Source: Paenibacillus bovis (GTDB lineage: Bacteria > Bacillota > Bacilli > Bacillales > Bacillaceae_C). From it: DNA of 64,000 bases. The DNA is taken from positions 1 through 64,000 of the forward strand of contig VEFU01000022.1 of NCBI GenBank assembly GCA_007679095.1, written 5' to 3'. Below, one piece after another: positions 44,088 to 53,435 of the stretch. Positions within the stretch are counted from its first letter, which is position 1; each line of letters opens with the position of its first letter. Both the position numbers and the translations under genes were made by a program. The notes under the pieces are model-generated. The model saw only the letters and a program-made list of their open reading frames with translations, searched no databases and was not told where the DNA came from.

Positions 44088-44228
44088 AGCTGCAGCGACT
44101 AGCAAATTTACGATTTCTTCCTACGATAAGTCAACATCGATTCGCCTATAGGCTCATCGTGTTTCCTTTATCTCGTCAGAAATCTATAAATTTGTACGTC
44201 GCTAATCAAGTCGCTTCCGCTTTTCTGG
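44088..44228. repeat. Interspersed repeat, third family B copy
   Basis: Runs from gtctagctgcagcgactagcaaatttacg through cttcctacgataagtcaacatcgattcg and ggctcatcgtgtttcctttatctcgtcag to aagtcgcttccgcttttc. It is nearly the same as 24365-24520. No gene lies between 43570 and the yhjE promoter. Confidence 0.8.
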
Positions 44229-44302
44229 TTTTGTAACAAATTTGTGCGGTTGTTGGGTTTGATTTTAGGGTAGGATTGTAATATAGCCCAATTGACGAAA
44301 TG

Positions 44303-44311
44303 TGGTATAAT
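44303..44311 (+). promoter_or_regulatory. Extended -10 promoter of yhjE
   Basis: TGGTATAAT (44303-44311) is an extended -10 about 47 bases before the yhjE start. No good -35 is visible. Confidence 0.45.
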
Positions 44312-44357
44312 TTAAGAAATTTCGACGATTTTTTCTAGTGTGAATTGAGGAATGTGT

Positions 44358-44969
44358 ATGGATTTTCATTCGATAACAGAATGGTTTACGATGGAGAAAC
44401 TTGTAGAATTAATTGAACAATACCGAGCATTAGGTCCGTTACCGAGTTTATTATTGCCAATGTTAGAAGCCTTTTTACCGTTTTTACCATTATTTCTTTT
44501 TGTAATGGCAAGTGCTAATGCATTTGGTTTAGGGTGGGGGTTTCTATTTTCGTGGATTGGCGCATCGGTAGGTGCATTACTCGTATTCCTTTTAGTAAGA
44601 AGATATGGAGATGCACGTGTATTTCAATTTTTAAGACGAAGTAAAAAAGTAAAGAGTTTAACAAGTTGGGTAGAACGACATGGGTTTGGTCCTTTGTTTA
44701 TTCTTTTATGCTTTCCGTTTACACCATCTGCAGTTGTTAATATCGTGGCAGGGATGTCTAAAATTAATATATATCAATATATGTTGGCGGTATTAGCAGG
44801 AAAAGCTGTTATGATTTTTACTTTAAGTTTTATTGGACATGATATTGTTTCGTTAATAAAACACCCGCTAAGGACAGCAATAGTACTTGTGATTATTGTT
44901 ATCCTTTGGTTTGTCGGAAAACAAGTAGAAGGAAAAATGCAGGACAAAGTACATACAAGAGGAGAATAA
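44358..44969 (+). CDS. yhjE: TVP38/TMEM64 (VTT, DedA-like) membrane protein
   Basis: The 203-residue polytopic protein has the VTT-domain core: LLLPMLEAFLPFLPLFLF, FLFSWIGASVGALLVF and GFGPLFILLCFPFTPSAVVNIVAGMSKI. C-terminal helices and a basic tail follow. DedA/VTT proteins act in lipid scrambling or transport. The ATG at 44352 is too near GAGGA, and 44358 has 6-base spacing. B. subtilis YhjE is the likely orthologue by position. It is monocistronic. Confidence 0.85.
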   Translation: MDFHSITEWFTMEKLVELIEQYRALGPLPSLLLPMLEAFLPFLPLFLFVMASANAFGLGWGFLFSWIGASVGALLVFLLVRRYGDARVFQFLRRSKKVKSLTSWVERHGFGPLFILLCFPFTPSAVVNIVAGMSKINIYQYMLAVLAGKAVMIFTLSFIGHDIVSLIKHPLRTAIVLVIIVILWFVGKQVEGKMQDKVHTRGE

Positions 44970-45009
44970 AGAGGTTGAGCAAAATGCTTTGACCTGGATG
45001 TAAATCCGA

Positions 45010-45165
45010 AGAATGTAAGTGTAGCTATACCGCTTCGGAAATACACTTCGCTTTCCGCGGGCGGCTAATGAGCCTCCTCGGCGCTAAACGCGCCTGTGGG
45101 GTCTCATCGAGGCCTTTATTCCCGCAGGAGTCTTCGTGTATTTCCTCCGCTGATAACTATAAAAT
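45010..45165 (-). repeat. Family A repeat copy downstream of yhjE
   Basis: The core, gctttccgcgggcggctaatgagcctcctcggcgctaaacgcgcctgtggggtctcatcg, is flanked by inverted segments ggaaatacacttcg (left) and cttcgtgtatttcc (right). The element therefore has inverted ends. The left flank recurs at 28679-28709. The 366-bp gap between yhjE and addB holds only this, a terminator and the addB promoter. Confidence 0.8.
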
Positions 45166-45182
45166 TTTATATATGATCAAAT

Positions 45183-45212
45183 GACCGAACTATTTTTATA
45201 GTTCGGCTTTTA
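45183..45212 (+). terminator. Intrinsic terminator after the repeat, before addB
   Basis: CCGAACTAT pairs with ATAGTTCGG and is followed by cttttattt. The same stem occurs at 28713-28748 and 60832-60875. Confidence 0.85.
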
Positions 45213-45277
45213 TTTGCAACCATATTCATTTGTCCTAACCTCTTTATTTTTTTAGGAATGTACGTTCGATGTTCGTG

Positions 45278-45286
45278 TGGTATAAT
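45278..45286 (+). promoter_or_regulatory. Extended -10 promoter of addBA
   Basis: TGGTATAAT at 45278-45286, about 50 bases before addB and just after the terminator. Confidence 0.5.
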
Positions 45287-45335
45287 AGTATTACTTTAAA
45301 TGGATATGGTAACTTCAGAATAAGGAGTTGAGAAG

Positions 45336-48300
45336 ATGTCACTTCGCTTCGTTATTGGTCGCTCTGGAACGGGGAAAACGACTAAGTTTTTACGAGAAAT
45401 AGAAGAAGAATTAATTCAACGGCCAAGTGGTCGTCCGATTTTATATATCGTACCTGATCAAATGACTTTTTTATCAGAGTATCGCCTCGTTAATTTTCCA
45501 AGATTGACAGGTATGATCCGAACACAAGTATTCAGTTTTACACGTCTTGCATGGCGGGTACTGCAAGAAACAGGCGGTGCAAGTAGAAAGCATATTTCAA
45601 GTACGGGATTAAATATGTTAATTAGAAAAATTATTGAGGATCATAAAGATGACTTGCGTTTGTTTAGAAAAGCTGCAGATAAGTCAGGATTTGTTCAGCA
45701 TGTTGAAGGTATGCTAAAAGAATTCAAAAATTATTGTATTACACCAAATGAACTACAGGCGAAACAAGAAGAGCTTGCTTTTTCCGTCTCTACACGCGAA
45801 CTTTCTGATAAAATACATGATTTAGAATTGATCTATGGAAAATTCGAAGAGGCGCTTATTGGAAAATATATAGACTCGAATGACTATTTAACATTACTGA
45901 CAGATGCAATTGAAAAGTCAAATTATTTACGTGATGCAGAAATTTATATAGATGGATTCCATGATTTTACACCACAAGAATATCAAGTAATCGAAAAATT
46001 AATGAGCCATTGCCATCGAGTTTCTGTTGCATTAACTCTTGATCGCCCTTATAAATATGGAACAATACCTGAGGATTTACATTTATTCAGGATTACAGGA
46101 GAAACTTATTCCGTCCTGTTCGAACTTGCAAGGAATATAAATATTGAAATAGAAGAAGATGTATATTTGGCTGAAACTCCACGTTTTCAGGACGATAGTT
46201 TACAGCATTTAGAACATCATTTCGAAAAGAGACCAGTAAAACCCTTTAATGACACTACAGCTATTCAATTGAAAGTAGCAGCAAATCGGAGAGCAGAAAT
46301 AGAAGGAGTAGCTCGTGAAATTCGCAAGCTTTTAATGGATTACAATTACAGATACCAAGATATTGCAGTATTGATGAGGAATGGACAAGACTATCAGGAT
46401 ATAATTGAAACCATTTTTTACGATTATGAAATCCCATATTTTATTGATCGTAAACGTCCAATGTTAAATCACCCGTTAATTGAGTTAATTCGAAGTATGC
46501 TGGAAGTAATTCATAGTAACTGGCGCTATGAACCTGTATTTAGAGCAGTCAAAACGGACCTGTTATTTCCATTGCATTCAAATATTCCTCAAATGCGGGA
46601 ACAAATGGATCGACTTGAAAATTATGTATTAGCATACGGAATAAAAGGGAATAGGTGGACAGAAAAAACAAGCTGGACATATCGACGTTTTCAGGGATTT
46701 GAACTAGAGAGCTTACCGCAAACTGATGCAGAGAAAGCATTAGAAGATGAAATAAACGAATCTAGAAATATTATCGTCGAACCCATTTCATTTTTAGCAA
46801 AACGCTTAAAAAATGCCCAAAACGGTCGCGAGCTTTGTGAGGCAATCTATGTAACTTTAGAGGAATTGAATATTCCTGAAAAATTAGCTGAGCGGGGTAA
46901 AGTGGCAGAAGAGAAAGGTGACCTGACAACTGCTCGTGAGCATGAGCAAGCATGGATTGCAGTGATTGAGCTATTAGATCAGTTTGTTGAGATATTTGGT
47001 GAAGCGCGCTTATCCATGGAGGAATTTATCGCAATTATTGACGCAGGACTTGAGGCATCACAATTTTCCTTGATTCCTCCTGCAATTGATCAGGTGTTTA
47101 TAGCTGATATTGAGCTTTCTCGTGTATCAAATATAAAGGCAGCGTTCGTTATTGGACTTAATGACGGAGTAATGCCAGCAAAGAAAACGGAGGAGGGAGT
47201 GCTGTCGGAAGATGACCGAACGGAATTGATTTCTAGTGGTTTAACGATTGCACCCACCATAAAGAAGAAATTATTTGATGAGGAGTTTATTGCATATCGA
47301 GCATTTACAGTTTCGGAACAGAAATTGTATGTATCATTCCCACTAGCAAATGAAGAAGGAAAGGCGTTATTACCGTCTCCTTATATAAAACGATTGAAAG
47401 AATTATTCCCGCATATGCAGGAAACGAATGTAGTAAATGAACCAAGTGAATTAGCTACTGAAGAGCAGCTGGAATATATTTCACATCCAAACACAGCTAT
47501 CGCTTTTTTGACAGGACAATTGCAATTATTAAAACGAAATTATCCAATTGCTGACTTTTGGTGGGATGTATATAACTTTTATATGCAACATCCGAATGAG
47601 AAACTAAAAGCAAGAAGAGTATTAAGCAGTCTTTATTATCAAAATGAAACTAGAAGATTAAAGGAAGAGACGAGTAAGGAGCTATACGGCGAAGAAATGT
47701 TAGCGAGTGTATCGCGCATGGAGAACTTTCATGGATGTGCCTTTGCACACTTTTCATCGTATGGTTTGAAGTTGCGCGAAAGAGACATGTATAGATTAGA
47801 GGCTCCACATATCGGCGAACTTTTCCATGGTGCACTAAAGTGGATTGCAGAAGAAGTTGCACGACAAGGTCTATCATGGGCAAAGCTTACAAAAGAGCAG
47901 TGTGACAGATTAGCAAAAGGCGCTGTTGAAAGCTTGGCTCCGAAATTGCTAAATCAAATATTACTAAGTTCTAACCGACATAATTACATTAAGAGGAAAT
48001 TAGAACAAGTTATTAGTAGAGCTTCCTTTGCATTAAGTAACCAAGCAAAAAATAGTGATTTTACGCCAATCGGCTTAGAGTTAGCATTTGGACCTAGAAA
48101 CGAATTACCACCATTAAGTTTTGTGCTTAACAATGGTACAAAAATGCAATTGCAAGGCAGAATTGATCGAGTAGATAAAGCAGAGGATGAAAATGGTGTT
48201 TATTTAAGAGTAATTGACTATAAATCTAGCAATAGGGCTATCGACTTAACAGAGGTATATCATGGGTTAGCACTGCAGATGCTTACGTATTTAGATATTG

Positions 48301-48833
48301 TTATTACTCATTCTTCCCAGTTAATTGGAATGGATGCTACTCCTGCAGGGGTATTATATTTCCATGTTCATAATCCGATGATTAATAGTGAAAATATGCT
48401 TTCACTTGATGAAATTGAGAATGAACTTTTGAAAAAGTTTAAAATGCAAGGCTTATTACTGAGTGACGCCAATATTATTCGCTTAATGGATAAATCATTG
48501 GAATCTGGAAGTTCAAATATAATTAACGCAAGTATTAATAAAGATGGTTCCTTATCATCAAGGTCAAAAGCTAATACGGCCAATCCAGATGAGTTTAAAG
48601 TATTGAGGAAATATGTAAGAAATATGTATAAGAAATCCGGAGAAAAAATAATGTCTGGGACGGTAGATATTAATCCATATCGATTAGGTAATCGGACTCC
48701 ATGTCAGTTTTGTGCATTTAAATCTGTATGCCAAATCGATCCTAGTTTTGAAAATAACCAATATCGACCTATTATCCGGCAAAGCTCTGCAGATATATTT
48801 GCTCAGCTTCGTGAAGAGGGGGATAACGATTGA
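45336..48833 (+). CDS. addB: Helicase-exonuclease subunit AddB
   Basis: The 1165-residue subunit of the AddAB end-processing complex, the RecBCD counterpart, makes 3' tails for RecA. Walker A is GRSGTGKT at 9-16. The nuclease domain has the catalytic VIDYKSSN. The four iron-sulfur cysteines are present at C801, C1123, C1126 and C1132, almost the B. subtilis numbering. AAGGAGTTGAGAAG precedes the ATG. It overlaps addA by 4 bases. The gene has its own extended -10 promoter after the yhjE repeat. Confidence 0.97.
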   Translation: MSLRFVIGRSGTGKTTKFLREIEEELIQRPSGRPILYIVPDQMTFLSEYRLVNFPRLTGMIRTQVFSFTRLAWRVLQETGGASRKHISSTGLNMLIRKIIEDHKDDLRLFRKAADKSGFVQHVEGMLKEFKNYCITPNELQAKQEELAFSVSTRELSDKIHDLELIYGKFEEALIGKYIDSNDYLTLLTDAIEKSNYLRDAEIYIDGFHDFTPQEYQVIEKLMSHCHRVSVALTLDRPYKYGTIPEDLHLFRITGETYSVLFELARNINIEIEEDVYLAETPRFQDDSLQHLEHHFEKRPVKPFNDTTAIQLKVAANRRAEIEGVAREIRKLLMDYNYRYQDIAVLMRNGQDYQDIIETIFYDYEIPYFIDRKRPMLNHPLIELIRSMLEVIHSNWRYEPVFRAVKTDLLFPLHSNIPQMREQMDRLENYVLAYGIKGNRWTEKTSWTYRRFQGFELESLPQTDAEKALEDEINESRNIIVEPISFLAKRLKNAQNGRELCEAIYVTLEELNIPEKLAERGKVAEEKGDLTTAREHEQAWIAVIELLDQFVEIFGEARLSMEEFIAIIDAGLEASQFSLIPPAIDQVFIADIELSRVSNIKAAFVIGLNDGVMPAKKTEEGVLSEDDRTELISSGLTIAPTIKKKLFDEEFIAYRAFTVSEQKLYVSFPLANEEGKALLPSPYIKRLKELFPHMQETNVVNEPSELATEEQLEYISHPNTAIAFLTGQLQLLKRNYPIADFWWDVYNFYMQHPNEKLKARRVLSSLYYQNETRRLKEETSKELYGEEMLASVSRMENFHGCAFAHFSSYGLKLRERDMYRLEAPHIGELFHGALKWIAEEVARQGLSWAKLTKEQCDRLAKGAVESLAPKLLNQILLSSNRHNYIKRKLEQVISRASFALSNQAKNSDFTPIGLELAFGPRNELPPLSFVLNNGTKMQLQGRIDRVDKAEDENGVYLRVIDYKSSNRAIDLTEVYHGLALQMLTYLDIVITHSSQLIGMDATPAGVLYFHVHNPMINSENMLSLDEIENELLKKFKMQGLLLSDANIIRLMDKSLESGSSNIINASINKDGSLSSRSKANTANPDEFKVLRKYVRNMYKKSGEKIMSGTVDINPYRLGNRTPCQFCAFKSVCQIDPSFENNQYRPIIRQSSADIFAQLREEGDND

Positions 48834-51800
48834 AAACTACACTTCCAGTAAAACCTGAACACGTAACATGGACGGATGATCAGTGGAAAGCAATTATGGC
48901 TAAAGACCAGGATATTCTTGTAGCAGCAGCTGCTGGATCAGGGAAAACTGCAGTTCTAGTTGAGAGAATCATTCAGAAGATTATTGCGGAGGAAAACCCA
49001 ATAAATGTGGATGAACTTCTAGTAGTTACATTTACGAATGCCTCAGCTGCAGAAATGAAGCACCGTATTGGAGAGGCATTAGAGAAAGCAATAGACGCTA
49101 ATCCAACTTCTAGTCATTTACGAAAACAACTCGGCCTTCTTAATAGTGCTCATATATCTACTTTGCATTCTTTCTGCCTTGAAGTTGTCCGTAAACACTA
49201 TTACATGGTGGATATTGATCCCGGTTTCCGAATTGCTGATCAGACGGAAGCAGATTTATTACGAGATGAAGTTCTGGATGAACTCTTTGAAACGGAATAT
49301 GGAAAAGAAGATAATATAAAGTTTTTTCAGCTTGTTGATACTTTTACAAATGATCGAACAGATATTGCTCTACAAACATTAATAACAAAACTATATGATT
49401 TTGCTCATTCGCATCCAGAACCAGTAAAATGGCTTAACAATGTAGTCGATATGTATGATGTTAATGAACATATGAATATAGAAGAACTGCCTTTTATGCA
49501 GGTAATTATGGATGATATCTTCCTGCAATTAGCCGGAGCAAAACAGTTGATACAACAAGCTTTAGAACTAACTAAAATCCCTGGAGGACCTGATAAACGG
49601 GCAGAAAATTATATTGATGATATTGCGATTGTTGATAAACTTATAGACGCTGCATCAAATGGATGGGACAACCTTTACGAAGTAATGAATGATTGGAGTT
49701 TCTCGCGTGCGAAGACTTGTAAAGGTGATGAATATATAGCTGAACTAATAAAAGAAGCGGATAATTTAAGAAAATCGGCAAAAGCGATATTGGATAAGTT
49801 AAAGAAGGACTTTTTTTCCCGCCGACCTGAAACTTATTTGCGAGATATTGCTGCGATGAAAGGTGTAATTTTCCAATTAGTAGAGGTTGTAAAGACTTTC
49901 TCTATCCAATTTGAGAAAAAGAAAGCGGAGAAAGGCTTAGTTGACTTTTCTGATTTAGAGCATCTCTGTTTACAAATTCTCATGGATAAATCAGGGGATA
50001 ATTCTGTTATATCACCTTCAGAAATTGCTAAAGGTTATAAAAAACTGTTTAAAGAAGTGCTCGTTGACGAGTATCAAGATACAAATATGGTACAAGAAAC
50101 AATATTGTATCTCGTATCTGCAGATGGAGAGTATGATGGAAACCTATTCATGGTAGGCGATGTTAAACAATCCATATATCGTTTTCGTCTTGCGGAGCCA
50201 AAATTATTCCTAAGTAAATATTTACGCTTTACAAAAACAGGTGAAAACTCTGGCTTAAGAATTGATCTTTCACGAAACTTCCGTAGTCGCAAAGAGGTCC
50301 TAGATGGCGTAAACTTCATCTTTAAACAAATTATGGGGCCTAATGTTGGAGGGATTGATTATAGTGAAGATGTTGAACTTGTAAAAGGATCAGGCTACCC
50401 TGATGAAGAAGAATTTCCTATTGAAGTATTACTAATTGATCAAGCAGATGATTCTACAGATGAGCAAGAGGAGAGCATAGAGGACGGACTAAATCGAGTT
50501 GAGTTGGAGAAGGCAAAGCTTGAAGCTCGCTGTATGGCTCAAAAAATTAGAGGTTTAATTGATCAGCAGGCTCAGATATATGATTTAAAAACGAAAACGA
50601 AAAGGAATATTAACTATAAAGATATTGTTATTTTAGTACGTTCCCTTTCATGGGTTCCTGACATAATGGAAGAGTTTAAACATGCAGGAATACCAGTGTA
50701 TGCAAATATGTCGACTGGTTATTTTGAAGCTACAGAAGTAGCAATCATGCTATCTCTATTAAGAGTAATAGATAATCCTGACCAAGATATTCCATTAGCT
50801 TCTGTATTAAGATCACCTATCGTTGGCTTAACGGAAGAACAGCTTGCATATATCCGCTTACAGTCCAAAAAAGGGAGTTATTACGATGCCGTAAAAGCGT
50901 TCATACAGAATGATTCACCAAAAGCTTACGAGCAAACATTTGAACATATCGTTCAATTATTTGAGAAGCTAGAAGGTTGGAGAACAATGGCGAGGAGCGG
51001 AGCGTTATCAGACCTTATTTGGCAACTATATCGAGATACGGGTTTTTATGAATTCGTTGGTGGTCTTCCAAGTGGTAAACAAAGGCAAGCTAATTTACGT
51101 TCATTATATGATCGGGCCAGACAATATGAAGAAACATCGTTCCGTGGGCTTTTCCGGTTTCTACGTTTTATCGATCGCATGAGAGATCGTGGCAATGACT
51201 TAGGGGTAGCGAGGGCAATTGGAGAACAAGAGGATGTTGTCCGGGTGATGACCATTCACTCAAGCAAAGGCTTAGAGTTTCCAGTTGTTTTTGTTAGTGG
51301 AATTGCTCGTAAATTTAACTTTACGGACATTAATAGTAGTTATCTATTTGATAAGGAATTTGGTTTTGCTAGTAAATATATTGATCCAGTAAAACGTATA
51401 TCTTATCCGTCACTACCTGAACTTGCTTTCAAGCGCAAAGAGCGAGTCGAGTTAATCGCAGAAGAAATGCGTATCTTATATGTTGCATTAACGAGAGCGA
51501 AGGAGAAATTATACTTAATTGGGACTGTGGCGAATGTCGAGAAGAGCATGGAACGTTGGATGAGAGCAACTCAACATGATACATGGCTCCTTCCAGAATA
51601 CGATAGAATCAAGGCTAACACATATTTAGATTGGATAGGCGTATCACTTGTAAGGCATCGTGATGCAGAAAATATTCGGAAAGCTGATGTAGAAAATAGT
51701 GATCATGAAATAAGCAATCACCCATCAAGATGGGATATTAAAATAATATCCAAACTACAGTTGCTAGATGAGATGGAACAAGAGAAAGATACAACAGAGT

Positions 51801-52579
51801 GGTTTGAAGCTGTTCGAGAGGGGAAACCAGTAGCTGTTGAAACGGATTATAAAGATACGATTTACGAGAGGCTTAATTGGAATTACTCACATCCACTTGC
51901 TACAAAAAGAATGTCAAAACAGTCTGTTACAGAGCTAAAAAGAATGGCAGAACAACGAGATGAGGCAAGTAGTACTCAGTTAATAAAGCCTAATAAAAGT
52001 TTCCTCTTCAATCGTCCAAAGTTTATGAGTGATAAAGGAGAGCTGTCTCCGGCTGAACGTGGAACGGCAATGCACACCGTCATGCAACATATATCCATGG
52101 AAAGGCAGCCAACTATTGAATCCGTTAAACAACTAATGGCAGAGTTAGTAGAAAAAGAAATATTAACCAATGAACAAGCTGATGCAATAACAGTAGATCA
52201 AATAATTCAGTTTTTTGAAACAGATCTTGGAAAACGAATTATTACTGCGCAATCCGTACAACGAGAAGTGCCATTTACAATTGGGATACCTGCACGTGAA
52301 ATCTATTCGAATTGGGATGGATTAGATGAAAATGTGCTTGTTCAAGGTATTATTGATTGTGTAATGGAAGATGAGAATGGAATCACTCTCATTGATTACA
52401 AAACGGATGTCATTCAAGGGAAATTTCCAGGAGGTTTTTCCGAAGCAAAGCCCATTTTAAAGAAACGCTATGAAGTACAAATTGCTTTTTATACCCGTGC
52501 TTTAGAACAAATTTTAGGTAAAACTGTAGCAGAGAAATATTTATATTTCTTCGATAGTAGTGATTTTATTAAAATGTGA
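48830..52579 (+). CDS. addA: Helicase-exonuclease subunit AddA
   Basis: The 1249-residue UvrD/RecB-type helicase and nuclease has Walker A AAAAGSGKT at 32-40, motif II VDEYQDTN, FMVGDVKQSIYRFR and VMTIHSSKGLEFPVVF. The C-terminal RecB nuclease motif is IDYKT (D1189, K1191). The start is a TTG at 48830 inside the addB stop (TTGA overlap) behind GAAGAGGGGG, so translation is coupled. No sbcD or sbcC follows, unlike my recollection of B. subtilis. A terminator is shared with convergent gerPF. Confidence 0.97.
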   Translation: MKTTLPVKPEHVTWTDDQWKAIMAKDQDILVAAAAGSGKTAVLVERIIQKIIAEENPINVDELLVVTFTNASAAEMKHRIGEALEKAIDANPTSSHLRKQLGLLNSAHISTLHSFCLEVVRKHYYMVDIDPGFRIADQTEADLLRDEVLDELFETEYGKEDNIKFFQLVDTFTNDRTDIALQTLITKLYDFAHSHPEPVKWLNNVVDMYDVNEHMNIEELPFMQVIMDDIFLQLAGAKQLIQQALELTKIPGGPDKRAENYIDDIAIVDKLIDAASNGWDNLYEVMNDWSFSRAKTCKGDEYIAELIKEADNLRKSAKAILDKLKKDFFSRRPETYLRDIAAMKGVIFQLVEVVKTFSIQFEKKKAEKGLVDFSDLEHLCLQILMDKSGDNSVISPSEIAKGYKKLFKEVLVDEYQDTNMVQETILYLVSADGEYDGNLFMVGDVKQSIYRFRLAEPKLFLSKYLRFTKTGENSGLRIDLSRNFRSRKEVLDGVNFIFKQIMGPNVGGIDYSEDVELVKGSGYPDEEEFPIEVLLIDQADDSTDEQEESIEDGLNRVELEKAKLEARCMAQKIRGLIDQQAQIYDLKTKTKRNINYKDIVILVRSLSWVPDIMEEFKHAGIPVYANMSTGYFEATEVAIMLSLLRVIDNPDQDIPLASVLRSPIVGLTEEQLAYIRLQSKKGSYYDAVKAFIQNDSPKAYEQTFEHIVQLFEKLEGWRTMARSGALSDLIWQLYRDTGFYEFVGGLPSGKQRQANLRSLYDRARQYEETSFRGLFRFLRFIDRMRDRGNDLGVARAIGEQEDVVRVMTIHSSKGLEFPVVFVSGIARKFNFTDINSSYLFDKEFGFASKYIDPVKRISYPSLPELAFKRKERVELIAEEMRILYVALTRAKEKLYLIGTVANVEKSMERWMRATQHDTWLLPEYDRIKANTYLDWIGVSLVRHRDAENIRKADVENSDHEISNHPSRWDIKIISKLQLLDEMEQEKDTTEWFEAVREGKPVAVETDYKDTIYERLNWNYSHPLATKRMSKQSVTELKRMAEQRDEASSTQLIKPNKSFLFNRPKFMSDKGELSPAERGTAMHTVMQHISMERQPTIESVKQLMAELVEKEILTNEQADAITVDQIIQFFETDLGKRIITAQSVQREVPFTIGIPAREIYSNWDGLDENVLVQGIIDCVMEDENGITLIDYKTDVIQGKFPGGFSEAKPILKKRYEVQIAFYTRALEQILGKTVAEKYLYFFDSSDFIKM

Positions 52580-52580
52580 A

Positions 52581-52636
52581 AATAGGCTGTTCTCCTCAAG
52601 GTTCTGATACATAGAACAATGAGAGAACAGCCTATT
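52581..52636. terminator. Bidirectional terminator between addA and gerPF
   Basis: AATAGGCTGTTCTC pairs with GAGAACAGCCTATT, with an inner GTTCT/AGAAC stem. It overlaps the gerPF stop codon. Confidence 0.9.
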
Positions 52637-52853
52637 AATTATTGCCAACAGTTGGCTGATCGATTAAATTTGAATCAACCGTCGCATTGGCACTTACACC
52701 ATTTATGACAGATACTAATGCACCTGTACTACCTGTTCCAGACCCACTTGTTGATTTAGAAGCTGTTTTTGGAGAGATAATTGCTGTATCACCAAAATGA
52801 ACAACTCCACCTTCAACATTAAGGATTTGTACAGGACCAACTATGGAAGGCAT
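52635..52853 (-). CDS. gerPF: Spore germination protein GerPF
   Basis: The 72-residue last protein of the gerP operon begins MPSIVGPVQILNVEGGVVHFGDT and has the Ser/Gly-rich middle SKSTSGSGTGSTGA. It ends in IDQPTVGNN, typical of GerPF/GerPA-type proteins. GerP proteins sit in the spore coat and help germinants pass. The frame opens 8 codons upstream inside gerPE, but ATG 52853 is 8 bases after GAAAGGA. It starts 2 bases from the gerPE stop. Confidence 0.92.
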   Translation of the reverse strand: MPSIVGPVQILNVEGGVVHFGDTAIISPKTASKSTSGSGTGSTGALVSVINGVSANATVDSNLIDQPTVGNN

Positions 52854-52854
52854 A

Positions 52855-53253
52855 TCATCCATCCTTTCTCTTATCACCGGATCTATTATTGGTAAGTTGA
52901 CGAATATGCATGACTCTTGATTGCATATTTACTGTTGCTGTATTTCCAACTTGAACTACCGCTGATGCTGAAATACCTTTGATTTTAATATTTCCGACAT
53001 TAATATTAGGTAATACATGGTATTTCATAATTTGTGGGGGGTGAATTAATGGTCTTGCGTCTTTTAGTGGTTCTAAAAATAAAGGAAATTGTTTTAAATC
53101 TCCTTCATTCCCATAAAATATTTCCTTTTCTCTTTGTACGGCTAATGCATTGCTTACGGAATGGACCCTTTGTGAATCACCAATTTGAAGAATTGAACTT
53201 GATAGCAGTCCGTATACATGAATATGGTCAACGAAAGAATTACGTTTCCACAT
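52855..53253 (-). CDS. gerPE: Spore germination protein GerPE
   Basis: The 132-residue coat-permeability protein contains IHVYGLLSSSILQIGDSQRVHSVSNALAVQRE and the later INVGNIKIKGISASAVVQVGNT, two copies of the beta-type motif found through the GerP family. The start, ATG 53253, follows AGGAAGGTTAAT and lies one base after the gerPD stop. Fifth gene of the operon. Confidence 0.92.
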   Translation of the reverse strand: MWKRNSFVDHIHVYGLLSSSILQIGDSQRVHSVSNALAVQREKEIFYGNEGDLKQFPLFLEPLKDARPLIHPPQIMKYHVLPNINVGNIKIKGISASAVVQVGNTATVNMQSRVMHIRQLTNNRSGDKRKDG

Positions 53254-53254
53254 A

Positions 53255-53434
53255 TTAACCTTCCTGAGCTAGCGGAACAATTGGTCCGATGATTAACGAT
53301 TCAGGTGGCGTATCGAAAGCAGAAGAAAGGTTAATACAATCTGCATCACCTATCAAAAATAAGGAGGAAGTTGTCACACCACCCACTTCAATATTACCAA
53401 CACTTAATTCGTGATTGACTACATGTAGCTCCAT
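53255..53434 (-). CDS. gerPD: Spore germination protein GerPD
   Basis: The 59-residue protein begins MELHVVNHELSVGNIEVGGV and continues TTSSLFLIGDADCINLSS, the GerPB/GerPD pattern. The frame runs 6 codons further up into gerPC. ATG 53434 lies after GAGGAGGAAGG and directly behind the gerPC stop at 53436. Confidence 0.92.
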   Translation of the reverse strand: MELHVVNHELSVGNIEVGGVTTSSLFLIGDADCINLSSAFDTPPESLIIGPIVPLAQEG

Positions 53435-53435
53435 A

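Noticed and set aside
43570-44357. Possible insertion sequence in the gap after the S9 peptidase gene
   Set aside because: No transposase frame or terminal repeats of an autonomous element. Only short interspersed repeats are present.
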